64,000 bases of DNA, from contig NZ_QBFD01000046.1 in the NCBI RefSeq assembly GCF_003335585.1, positions 149,345 through 213,344 on the forward strand, given 5' to 3'. The notes beneath the pieces were generated by a model, which saw only the letters and a program-made list of their open reading frames with translations, ran no database searches and was not told the DNA's origin. The translations under genes and the position numbers were made by a program. The stretch comes from Sulfitobacter sp. DFL-14 (GTDB lineage Bacteria; Pseudomonadota; Alphaproteobacteria; Rhodobacterales; Rhodobacteraceae). Positions 26,601-34,962 of the stretch are shown one piece after another; the stretch's first letter is position 1; every line of letters starts with the position of its first letter.

Positions 26601-27560
26601 ATGACACGATTTTTGCGCAACCTCGCAATCGCGGCTCACATACTCGGATTGGGGAGTGCTGTTTCAGCAGATACCCAATACCCCGCAAAACCAATTACTT
26701 GGATCGTCCCATTCAGTGCCGGCGGTGGCGCGGACACCTGGACCCGCATTCTGGCAGAGAGGGCCGAAATCCATTTCGGCCAGCCCTTTATTATTCAAAA
26801 CATGCCGGGAGGTGGTGGCGTCATTGGATGGCAAGAGCTTCTCAACCGGCCGGCTGACGGCCTGACCGTCATACACGCCAGCCCCACGCCAATCATCACG
26901 TTGCTCAGTGAAGTTCAGCCACTGTTCCAACCGACCCAGATCAAGCTGGCGGGCTATCTCGGCGCTTACGAAACTCTTCTCGCCGGACACGCCAACGAAA
27001 ACTATCAGAACTGGGACGGGCTGCTTGCCTATGCCAAGAAAAATCCGGGCGCTCTGACGGTCGCCGGCACCAACGCGCCGTTGATTTCAGTGGCCGGCAT
27101 TTTCAAGGAAGCCGGCGCAGAGGTGACATTCGTACCCTATCAAGGCACGTCCGATGCTGTTACCGACTTTCTCGGCGGCCATGTGGATTTGCTGGCAGGC
27201 ACGACGACCTCAGTCATCGGCCTTACGTCCTCCGAGATAAACATTCTACTCAATGCAAGCGATCAACAGCTTGGCGATAGTGTGAAGGACAGCCTTGGCG
27301 GCCCCTTGCCTCCTGTTGCTTCTGAGCTGGGTTTCAGCGCGTCGGCGAATCCTCGTTGGGTCGGAATGCATCCCGACACGCCAGATGAAACGGTGGCTAA
27401 GTTCTCTGAAATGCTGGGCGCGCTGCTGGCCGACGAGCAGGTGATCGCGCAGATCTCCGCAACCGGAGAAGAGCCCGGCTTTGCGCCTGCAGACATTGCC
27501 CAGGAACGCTATGGCAATCTGGTGACGTTGATCGACAATTCGATCACTCTTCTGGACTGA
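26601..27560 (+). CDS. tctC: Tripartite tricarboxylate transporter substrate-binding protein
   Basis: The 319-residue periplasmic protein has a signal peptide (MTRFLRNLAIAAHILGLGSAVSAD). The TctC/Bug hallmark YPAKPITWIVPFSAGGGADTWTR is followed by NMPGGGGVIGWQELLN. It delivers a carboxylate to the TctAB permease. GGGAGGA precedes the ATG. It is first in the tctCBA operon and is separated from tctB by a stem-loop, which would allow more binding protein than permease. Confidence 0.93.
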   Translation: MTRFLRNLAIAAHILGLGSAVSADTQYPAKPITWIVPFSAGGGADTWTRILAERAEIHFGQPFIIQNMPGGGGVIGWQELLNRPADGLTVIHASPTPIITLLSEVQPLFQPTQIKLAGYLGAYETLLAGHANENYQNWDGLLAYAKKNPGALTVAGTNAPLISVAGIFKEAGAEVTFVPYQGTSDAVTDFLGGHVDLLAGTTTSVIGLTSSEINILLNASDQQLGDSVKDSLGGPLPPVASELGFSASANPRWVGMHPDTPDETVAKFSEMLGALLADEQVIAQISATGEEPGFAPADIAQERYGNLVTLIDNSITLLD

Positions 27561-27571
27561 CCCATGCATGC

Positions 27572-27606
27572 CCTTATCCCGAGAACACTCGTTTTTCGGG
27601 ATAAGG
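27572..27606 (+). other. Intercistronic stem-loop between tctC and tctB
   Basis: CCTTATCCCGA (27572-27582) and TCGGGATAAGG (27596-27606) form an 11-bp perfect stem with a 13-base loop. No T tract follows. It probably stabilises tctC mRNA or attenuates read-through. Confidence 0.7.
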
Positions 27607-27642
27607 CGGCATCAATCTTCCTAATACCAAAGGTCGTGCGTC

Positions 27643-28149
27643 ATGAAAGTTCCTCAAGCTAATTCGCCCCGCTTTGGGCACTGGAGAACGAACCGCGTCG
27701 CGGCGGTCGGCTTCTTGGTCCTGCTGCTGCCGCTGATGACCTATCTGCTTTTCGATCCAGATACGTTCCGCAAGCTACGCGATGGCTTCTATCTTGGCAT
27801 CATTCCCCTGCTGACGGTTTCAGGAATACTGGCCTGCTCCGTTAGCCTGATGTTCGACCAATACCGCAAAGATCCATTCCACAAGGCGGATTACGAAAAT
27901 CGTCCCACATGGTTCAGGGTTCTGCTCGCGGTCGGCGCGCTGGTATCAATGTATGTGTATTACCATCTTATGCTTTCCATAGGTTTTCCAGTTGCAACCG
28001 TCGCTTATGTTGCCGCGCTGATGATGGTGATGGGCGTGCGAAACGCCCCTGTTATCGCCGCCACCGCGATCTTCGTGACCGGATTCGTGATCGTGGTGTT
28101 CACGCTTCTCGGCTTCAGCTTGCCATTGCTTCCACGCGCTTTTGTTTGA
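27643..28149 (+). CDS. tctB: Tripartite tricarboxylate transporter small permease subunit
   Basis: The 168-residue membrane protein has about four hydrophobic segments (starting VAAVGFLVLLLPLMTYLLF), as in TctB subunits. It lies between tctC and tctA, 11 bp before the latter. TctB proteins have little sequence conservation, so the call rests on size, topology and position. Confidence 0.85.
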   Translation: MKVPQANSPRFGHWRTNRVAAVGFLVLLLPLMTYLLFDPDTFRKLRDGFYLGIIPLLTVSGILACSVSLMFDQYRKDPFHKADYENRPTWFRVLLAVGALVSMYVYYHLMLSIGFPVATVAYVAALMMVMGVRNAPVIAATAIFVTGFVIVVFTLLGFSLPLLPRAFV

Positions 28150-28160
28150 TTGGACACAAC

Positions 28161-29675
28161 ATGTTCGACTATGACGCATTTCTTCAGGCCGTCAGCATCG
28201 TCTTCACGATCGAGTGCCTTCTCTGGATCGCCGTTGGCGTTTTCATTGGGGTTGGCGTGGGCGCTCTGCCCGGGCTGACAGCCGTTACCGGTGTAGCGCT
28301 CATGTTGCCGCTGACATTCCAGATGGAAGTGGCATCCGCCCTCGGCCTATTAATTGGACTTTATAAAGGTGCTATTTTTGGCAGCTCCATCTCCGCCATC
28401 AGTTTCGCAACACCTGGCGCGCCAGAGGCAGCTGTAATCGTCGAGGATGGGCATCATCTAACCACCAAGGGAAAGGGTCGCAAAGCGATCCTTATGTCGC
28501 TCTATTCCTCCGTCACCGGGGACGTCGCCAGCGATGTCATGGTAATCCTGATCGCACCGGCCTTGGCACTCGTCGCGTTGCAATTTGGGCCCTCTGAAAG
28601 ATTCTGGATCATGATCATGGCGATTGCCCTGATTGGTGCGCTCAGCGGCAAGCATTTTGCAAAAGCGCTCATATCCGCCGGAATCGGAATGTTCATCGCG
28701 ACGATCGGCACAGACCCGATCGGCGCGGTGCCCCGCAACACCTTCGGAGTCTGGTGGTTACGCGACGGCATTGATCTAATTCCGCTGGTCATTGGTATTT
28801 TTGCCATTGGTCGCGTTATCGAGGAAATCGCCTTGTTGACAGAACGGAACCAACGTGTGGACGTGGCCTTGTCCAAACTGCGGGCGGCGATGAACGTCAC
28901 CGGAGAGGGGTTATCTTGGCGTGAGTTTCGCGCGGCATCAGGCTTCATCGGTGGCGGTATCGTCGTCGGTACGCTGGTCGGAATGTTGCCCGGGCTGGGC
29001 GCGACAGCAGCCGCGTTCATTATGTACGGCATAGCCAAGCGTTTCACCCCCGGGGAAATGGACGAAAGCGGTGCTCTTAACCGCATCGCAGCAGCCGAAG
29101 CGGGCAACAGCGCGACGGTAGGCCCCACGCTGGTGCCGCTCTTGGTATTTGGAATTCCAGGCAGCGCGGTGGCCGCGCTTATTGGGGGCGCCTTGATGCT
29201 CCAAGGGGCCACCCCGTCACCGCGCATGTTCGAGTTGCATCCAGAAATCATCTATGCGCTGTTTATCATTCTGATCCTGGGCAACTTCTTCAACCTGGGT
29301 ATCGGAAGGATATTCGCCTTTATCTATGCCCGACTGGGCATGTTCCCGCGCGAACTTCTCATACCATTCATTCTGGTGCTCGCCATCGTCGGAACCTATG
29401 CCTACATGGGAAATCCGTACCATGTTTTGCTGATGCTTATCTTTGGGCTACTTGGGTATCTCATGCGCGTTTTCCAGTTGCCAGAGGGACCTTTGATTAT
29501 CGCATTCATGATTACACCTTTGGCCGAGGGCAATATTCGCCGCGCCCTGTTGATCAATCGCGGCGATTGGTCAGACGCATTGTTTGCCAGCCCACTCGCG
29601 ATAGGAATTTGCGCGCTTGCAGGTGCCACCATAGCAATTCTGGTATTGTCGCGCAGATTAAAATCCGGGGTTTAG
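28161..29675 (+). CDS. tctA: Tripartite tricarboxylate transporter large permease subunit
   Basis: The 504-residue TctA protein has about a dozen membrane segments. Family landmarks are GVGVGALPGLTAVTGVALMLPLTF, GLYKGAIFGSSISAISFATPGAPEAA and GGIVVGTLVGMLPGLGATAAAFIMYGIAKR. The ATG at 28161 begins MFDYDAFLQAVSIVF; the longer frame starting within tctB is rejected. It forms the ion-driven channel for the carboxylate bound by TctC. Confidence 0.93.
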   Translation: MFDYDAFLQAVSIVFTIECLLWIAVGVFIGVGVGALPGLTAVTGVALMLPLTFQMEVASALGLLIGLYKGAIFGSSISAISFATPGAPEAAVIVEDGHHLTTKGKGRKAILMSLYSSVTGDVASDVMVILIAPALALVALQFGPSERFWIMIMAIALIGALSGKHFAKALISAGIGMFIATIGTDPIGAVPRNTFGVWWLRDGIDLIPLVIGIFAIGRVIEEIALLTERNQRVDVALSKLRAAMNVTGEGLSWREFRAASGFIGGGIVVGTLVGMLPGLGATAAAFIMYGIAKRFTPGEMDESGALNRIAAAEAGNSATVGPTLVPLLVFGIPGSAVAALIGGALMLQGATPSPRMFELHPEIIYALFIILILGNFFNLGIGRIFAFIYARLGMFPRELLIPFILVLAIVGTYAYMGNPYHVLLMLIFGLLGYLMRVFQLPEGPLIIAFMITPLAEGNIRRALLINRGDWSDALFASPLAIGICALAGATIAILVLSRRLKSGV

Positions 29676-29760
29676 GACCCGTGAACGCTCATCCTGACAC
29701 ACTCAATGCAGCGAACAGGTTCCAACCCGTTGTGTAGCTGCAATCGGATTCAAAAAAGCT

Positions 29761-30171
29761 ATGGAAAACAGACTGAAAAAGGATGGCTGGGTTCTGGATC
29801 CCGACCATGGGTTTGTGGGGCACGTCGGCGGACTGTGGCGTCTCGTCACGAATGGCGAAACGCAGTTCGCTTTCGTCGCCAAGGATTTTCACGCCAACCG
29901 AAACGGTGTCGTGCATGGCGGTATGATAATGACCTTTGTGGATCGGGCCATGGGTCAGACTGCGCGCACGGTCTCCGGTGCCCCGCGCGGGGCGACGATC
30001 AGCCTAACACACCAGTTTCTCGCACCCGTGCGGATCGGTGATCTGGTGACAATGACACCGAGGGTCACCAAGATGACATCGAGGATAGTTTTTCTGGATG
30101 GCTCCGCCTGCGTCGGCGATGACCCCGTTGTGACGGCTCAAGGCCTATGGCGCATTACACATACCACCTGA
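29761..30171 (+). CDS. PaaI-family hot-dog thioesterase
   Basis: The 136-residue single hot-dog domain contains the PaaI motif NGVVHGGMIMTFVDRAMG, where the G-G-x3-T/D region carries the catalytic Asp, and ISLTHQFLAPVRIGDLV. Such enzymes hydrolyse acyl-CoA thioesters, often to rescue CoA from dead-end products. It lies 85 bp after tctA on the same strand and just before the IS remnants, so it is the last gene of this catabolic region. Confidence 0.87.
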   Translation: MENRLKKDGWVLDPDHGFVGHVGGLWRLVTNGETQFAFVAKDFHANRNGVVHGGMIMTFVDRAMGQTARTVSGAPRGATISLTHQFLAPVRIGDLVTMTPRVTKMTSRIVFLDGSACVGDDPVVTAQGLWRITHTT

Positions 30172-30289
30172 ATGTCTAAGCATTCAGGACAACTACTTCG
30201 TCAGCCACCACGACATTCTGGACCCATTGGCAGAACCAAGAGCGGGTTGCACTCTGCCTGTTCCAGGCGCTGAAAAGCATCGAATGAGT

Positions 30290-30389
30290 GTTGTCACGTT
30301 AACCTTCGATCGGTTGCTCGTGTCTGGATTTGAGCGTAGGTCGCATCGATGAATTCATCGTCCTCAGCTACAAGCGTCACCCATTGCCC
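30290..30389 (+). mobile_element. Left end of an IS6-family element (remnant)
   Basis: GTTGTCACGTTAAC (30290-30303) is the exact reverse complement of the right-end motif at 540-553. A frame from 30336 to 30389 reads GRIDEFIVLSYKRHPLP, which resembles the start of IS6-family transposases (LSYKRHRFP region). Homology then stops. This is the truncated start of an element in the same orientation as the one at 1-556. Confidence 0.6.
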
Positions 30390-30433
30390 GGCAGTCGATG
30401 CAAAGCATCGATGAGAGGGGTTTCCTCCTCAAA

Positions 30434-31177
30434 TCATTGCCCACGCGGTGTGGCTGTATGTTCGACGGTTTCCAGCATCAGGTAGCGCCGCGTGTTTGCC
30501 CACTCATCATTTTGCTCCAGCATCAGGGCTCCGGTCAGTCGTGTGACTGCAGCCTCGTTTGGAAAGATGCCGACAAGGTTGTTCCGGCGCTTAATCTCCT
30601 TGTTGAGGCGTTCAAGTGGGTTCGTGCTGTGGATTTTGGCCCAATGCTCGCGGGGGAAGCTCTTGTAGGCCAGCACGACATCCTCAGCCCTGCGCATCAA
30701 ATCCGCGAGCTTTGGATGGCGCGGCTCAAACGCGTCGATCAGCTTGGCCCAGTGCTCTTTCGACGCGGCCAGCGTATCCTGGTCGAAGGCGGTTCTGAGC
30801 GCCGCGGTGACGATTGGCTTGTCCTTCTTGCCGACGCAAGCAAGTGCGTTGCGCATGAAGTGGACGCGGCAGCGCTGGACGGTCGCACCGAGCACCTTTA
30901 CCGCGGCGGCCTTCAGCCCCTTATGATCGTCGGCGATGATCATAAGGGTGCCGCGCAGTCCGCGATCGGCCAGAGAACGCAGAAACTCATTCCAGAAGAC
31001 CTCGGCTTCACTGGGCTGGACAGCGATGCCCAGAACCTCGCGGCGTTCATCCAGGTTGACCGCCACGGCCACTATGGCAGCGACGCAGACGATCCCTCCG
31101 CTACGGCGGAACTTGATGTAAGTCGCGTCAAGCCAGAGATAGGGCCATTCGCCTTCCGGCGGGTGGTTTAGGAATGC
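30434..31177 (-). pseudogene. IS256-family transposase, N-terminus missing
   Basis: About 248 residues match the C-terminal two thirds of an IS256 (mutator-type) transposase. WPYLWLDATYIKFR has the first Asp, MIIADDHKGLKAA the second, and HSTNPLERLNKEIKRR the catalytic Glu. RCRVHFMRNAL is also typical. Full-length relatives are about 400 residues; homology ends abruptly at about AFLNHPPEGEW (31177), where an IS5-type fragment begins. No complete left half is present, so the element is inactive. Confidence 0.85.
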
Positions 31178-31870
31178 AACAATGCCGCGGGGATGGTGGC
31201 GAGCCTGCTGAAGCTGACGGGGCTGGACTGGCCCGTACCGGACTTCTCGACGCTGTGCCGCAGGCAAAAGACCCTGGCCGTGCAGGTTCCCTATCGCCGC
31301 TCAGATGGCCTGCTGAACCTGCTGGTCGACAGCACCGGGATCAAGTTCCTCGGCGACGGCGAATGGCAGGCGCGCAAGCATGGGGTGCAGGGCCGTCGCC
31401 AATGGCGCAAGGTGCATCTGGCCATGGACACGGTCAGATCCGACATCCGCGCTGTGGAATTCACCCCCAGCCGCGACGGCGACAGCCCGATCCTCCCGGA
31501 CCTGCTCGGCCAGATTCCCATGGACGAGCTGATCGGCACGATGACCGCCGACGGCGCCTATGAGACCCGCCGCTGCCACACCGCCATCCTGGCGCGTGAC
31601 GCCACTCCAATCTTTTCGATCCGCAAGAACGGGCGGCTATGGAAGGATGACTGCCCGGCGGCACGCGCCCGAAACGAAACCCTGCGCGCAACGCGATACT
31701 ACGGAAGGGCCTTCTGGAAGCGCTGGACGGGATACCACACCCGCAGCCGCATCGAGGCGAAGGTGCGCTGCCTGAAATCCTTCGGCGACCGCATCGTGGC
31801 CAGAGACCCCGACCGACAGATCGCCGAAATCCACATCCGCATCGCCCTCATGAACCGCCTCACCAGCTAG
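31178..31870 (+). pseudogene. IS5-family transposase, N-terminus missing
   Basis: About 230 residues match the IS5-family DDE transposase from the SLLKLTGLDWPVPDFSTLCRRQKT region to the C-terminus. All three catalytic residues remain: LVDSTGIK, TADGAYET and RSRIEAKVRCLK. The usual 70-90 N-terminal residues are absent. The frame begins at the junction with the IS256 fragment, after an upstream TAG at 31169. The two truncated transposases therefore abut head to head, and this element is probably inactive. Confidence 0.85.
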
Positions 31871-32236
31871 CCGAAATGCAGGGCATGCTTGGCCCGGTCA
31901 AGGGCAAGAGTTTCGATATGGGCAATGCAATGGGCCGTGGATCGTGACCCGCGACGAAATGCCCGACGTCAAGGCGCTGACGGGTCGGGCGAAGATCAAC
32001 GGTCAGGTCTTAGTCGAGGCGGATTTCTCGGACGCGCTGCACAGCTTTGAAGACATGATCGCCTTCGTGTCGCACGATGAGACACTCTATGCGGGCGAGG
32101 TCTTTGGTTCTGGCACCGTCGGCAATGGCTGCGGGCTGGAACGTTTTTCGAATTCTTCGCGGATGGTGATGTTTCTGAACTGGAGATCGACGCCCTTGGC
32201 GTGCTGTGCAACAAGGTCGTGCGGCAAGACGGCTAA
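31871..32236 (+). pseudogene. Fumarylacetoacetate-hydrolase-family gene, truncated and frameshifted
   Basis: Three reading frames together give an FAA-hydrolase C-terminal third. EMQGMLGPVKGKSFDMGNAMG is followed, after loss of about one base near 31933, by PWIVTRDEMPDVKALTGRAKINGQ through GEVFGSGTVGNGCGLE. After a second one-base loss in the T run near 32147 it reads FFEFFADGDVSELEIDALGVLCNKVVRQDG and stops. The N-terminus is cut by the IS5 fragment. FAA hydrolases cleave or tautomerise ring-cleavage products, fitting the aromatic cluster that follows. Confidence 0.75.
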
Positions 32237-32297
32237 ATGAAGCGCCCGCGCGCCCGATGCCAAAAGCTCCGGACGCGCGGTGTGATCCGCTGTTTGA

Positions 32298-33443
32298 TCA
32301 AGGTGTTACGGCATCCACTGACGGAAGCCGCGCCCGGCTGAACGATGCGATTGCAAGGCTTGCGCAGATTACCACCGCGACACCGATGGCGGGATAGCCA
32401 GAGAACTTCACCAGCGTACCGCCAAGGATCGGGCCAACGGCCGCACCAATCATCAGCATGGCCGGCGTTGCCGCCAGGGCCCGCCCGCTGGGATCAAGCC
32501 GCGACAGCAGCCCAAAAGCAAAGGTGTGGGTGAAGATCATCACAAACACAAAGACAGAGCCCGCGCCTGCATAGGCCGGAAAGGCGACAACCGTGGTGAT
32601 GATCAGCGCCAGCACCGCTTGCACTGCTGGTCCGGTCATGACAACCCGTTGCGCCCCGATCCGACGTTCGAGATAGACCGCCAGAGGTGGCGCGATCAGG
32701 TTCACAAAACCGACAGCGACAAGAATGATTGCAATGGTTTCAACCCCGTAGCCGCGATCTGCGCCGATACGTTCAAAGAAGCTGAACACCATGGCCTGAT
32801 TCACACCCATCAACCCGACGCCGATCATGCCGGCCCAGACGGCGCCGCTCAGCCTGGGATGGGCAATGTCGAAATCCGCTCCCTGCTCGTGATCCGGCAG
32901 CGGAAAAAACAGGGCACTGACAATGGCGGCGACGCCCATCACCCCTGCGAAGACCTTGAACAGCACGGCACCGCCAAGGGCTGCAACAAGGTTTGGCGTG
33001 GCCCCCATGAAACCGATGGCAAAGATGCCAAGAGCCAGACCGACCATAGCGAACATCCGGTGGGGATTGGCGGCGCGACCGATGGTACCGTGGGTGACTG
33101 AAAGCGCCGAACCGACCGACAGCCCGGCAATGGCATGGCAGATGGCCATTGCAGCGAACCCCGTTTGCATCGAGGCCATGCCAAAGGCCAGCGCCGCACC
33201 GGCAAAGCCCAAAGCCGCGACCAGACGCCGGTTGAGCCGGTTGAAACGGGGCGCGAAATACAGGCTTGCCGCCACTGCGCCCAGCAGGAACAGGCTGACC
33301 AGCCCGCCCGCCTGTTGCGGGTCAAACCCGTAGAATGAAATCAGTGCGCCCACCCAGACAGGCAGGGCCACCAAGTCCACCATTCCCGCGCAATGTCCAA
33401 CCATGAGCGCGACGCGCCCGGGCCATCTTTCCGTTGTTGTCAT
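32298..33443 (-). CDS. MFS transporter
   Basis: The 381-residue protein has about 12 membrane segments, with GLSVGSALSVTHGTIGRAANPHRMF in the first half and YLERRIGAQRVVM at the start of a later loop. It is the last gene of the aromatic operon, 29 bp after the first monooxygenase. It likely imports the aromatic substrate or exports an intermediate. GGAAAG precedes the ATG. The subfamily was not identified. Confidence 0.85.
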   Translation of the reverse strand: MTTTERWPGRVALMVGHCAGMVDLVALPVWVGALISFYGFDPQQAGGLVSLFLLGAVAASLYFAPRFNRLNRRLVAALGFAGAALAFGMASMQTGFAAMAICHAIAGLSVGSALSVTHGTIGRAANPHRMFAMVGLALGIFAIGFMGATPNLVAALGGAVLFKVFAGVMGVAAIVSALFFPLPDHEQGADFDIAHPRLSGAVWAGMIGVGLMGVNQAMVFSFFERIGADRGYGVETIAIILVAVGFVNLIAPPLAVYLERRIGAQRVVMTGPAVQAVLALIITTVVAFPAYAGAGSVFVFVMIFTHTFAFGLLSRLDPSGRALAATPAMLMIGAAVGPILGGTLVKFSGYPAIGVAVVICASLAIASFSRARLPSVDAVTP

Positions 33444-33472
33444 CGGTCTTTCCTCCCAAAAATTCCGTTGCT

Positions 33473-34591
33473 TCAGATCGGCTGTGCCAGTGCCCCCTGC
33501 GTTTTCCCCATGAGCTGCACATGTTCGCCATGATCGCCGCCGGTGACCTCGATCTCGGCCAGTCGGGCAGAGTTTTCGACCACCATGCGGCAGCGCTCAA
33601 AGCGGCGTTCCTCAAAGGCGGTCAGCGCCGCGTCACGGCTGTCATTGCCCGCGACAGCCTCGGCCAGCACCAGCCCGTCCTCCATGCCCAGCATGGCGCC
33701 TGCGGCCATATGCGGCGTGGTGGCGTGGACAGCATCGCCGATCAGCACAACACGCCCGCGCGACCAGGGCCGCGGCAGCATCATGTTCTCAAGCGGGCGA
33801 TAGTTGATCTTACTGTCCTCGCTCAGCCCCTCGGCCAGGCGGGTCAGCACGGGTGAGGGGAACTTGGCCAGCAAGGCCTTGAGCGTTGGCAAAAGCGCCT
33901 CGTCTGACACCCATTCGTTGACCGGCTTGTCTTCGGTCAGGAACAGATAGCTCTGGCTGTCCGAGACATGGTTGATCCCTGCCTTCAGCTTGGGGCCCAT
34001 CCACATGGTCAGCGTCGGGATGTCGGCAGGGCGCGGCACGACCGCGCGCCAGACGGCCTGTCCGACATATTGCGGTGCGGGCGCATCGGTATAGAGCGCA
34101 GCGCGCACCGCCGAGGCAAAGCCGTCGGCTCCCACGATCAGATCATAGGTGCCGGTGCTGCCATCGGTGAATGCGACCGTGCCACTGTTCTGGTCGATGG
34201 AGGTGAACGTGACCCCCAGACGCACATCCACCCCTTCGGCGCGGGTCTTGTCGGCTAGAATTTTGGCCAGTGCGGGCCGCATCACAGCGCCGTTGCCGGG
34301 CAGATCGGGGCCAAGTGCAGGTGTCGGGATTTGTGCCAGTATCTGATCCTGCGGGCCGCGCATATGCACGCCATCGCAGGCTGCGCCGACCTTGTGATAG
34401 GCCTCCATCAGCCCCAACTGGCCTAGCAACCGATAGGTCGCGCCGTGCAGGCTGATCCCGGCGCCATAGGTGCGCCAGTCCTTGTCGATCTCGACCAGAT
34501 CAACAGCAACGCCGCGCTGTTGCAGACAGATCGCCGCCACCATCCCCGAAAATCCACCGCCGATCACCAGCGCTTTTTTCACATCTGTCAT
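33473..34591 (-). CDS. FAD-dependent aromatic monooxygenase (group A)
   Basis: The 372-residue flavoprotein has the Rossmann motif ALVIGGGFSGMVAAICLQQRG near the N-terminus, the central DG motif (LIVGADGFASAVR) and the second FAD motif RVVLIGDAVHATTPHMAAGA. It should hydroxylate an aromatic or heteroaromatic ring with NAD(P)H and O2. Its start overlaps the Rieske stop by 4 bases. Two such monooxygenases in one operon suggest two sequential hydroxylations. Confidence 0.88.
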   Translation of the reverse strand: MTDVKKALVIGGGFSGMVAAICLQQRGVAVDLVEIDKDWRTYGAGISLHGATYRLLGQLGLMEAYHKVGAACDGVHMRGPQDQILAQIPTPALGPDLPGNGAVMRPALAKILADKTRAEGVDVRLGVTFTSIDQNSGTVAFTDGSTGTYDLIVGADGFASAVRAALYTDAPAPQYVGQAVWRAVVPRPADIPTLTMWMGPKLKAGINHVSDSQSYLFLTEDKPVNEWVSDEALLPTLKALLAKFPSPVLTRLAEGLSEDSKINYRPLENMMLPRPWSRGRVVLIGDAVHATTPHMAAGAMLGMEDGLVLAEAVAGNDSRDAALTAFEERRFERCRMVVENSARLAEIEVTGGDHGEHVQLMGKTQGALAQPI

Positions 34592-34962
34592 TCTGTTTTT
34601 CCTCCCTCCAGAGCCTTGGCCAGACGGACTGTTCCGTCGGTTTCAAGGCGCAATTCAACCCTTGTCAGGCGCTTGCCCAGACAGGCCCCCGCCACGCATT
34701 CCCCTGTTTCGGGATCGAACAGCGCGCCGTGGGCATGGCAGGTCAGATGCGTGCCTGCGCCGTTCAGATATTCATTTTTCTTCCAAGCCATCGGCGTGCC
34801 GCCTGCGTAATGCGGGCAGGCATCCAGCCAGCCATGCAGCGCACCGCGATGGCGCATCACGATCACCTTGCGCCGCTGGCCGGGCACCGTGCAGCCAAGG
34901 GTCTGCCCCTCGGCCACGTCCTTGGCACGGCACAGCGGCGGCAATGTCACCTCAACCGACAT
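34588..34962 (-). CDS. Rieske-type [2Fe-2S] ferredoxin-like protein
   Basis: The 124-residue protein carries a full Rieske cluster site: C49-P-H51 and C75-H-A-H78 (ACPHYAGG and LTCHAHGALFDPETGECVAG). It is a stand-alone domain with no oxygenase alpha subunit encoded nearby. Its gene overlaps both neighbours (11 bases with the upstream monooxygenase, 4 with the downstream one), so it is produced together with two FAD monooxygenases. It may act as an electron carrier or regulatory redox partner for one of them; this is inferred from position only. Confidence 0.87.
   Translation of the reverse strand: MSVEVTLPPLCRAKDVAEGQTLGCTVPGQRRKVIVMRHRGALHGWLDACPHYAGGTPMAWKKNEYLNGAGTHLTCHAHGALFDPETGECVAGACLGKRLTRVELRLETDGTVRLAKALEGGKTE

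Noticed and set aside
30347-30360. Perfect palindrome CGATGAATTCATCG
   Set aside because: It lies inside the IS6 transposase N-terminal codons and has no second copy, so it is probably chance.
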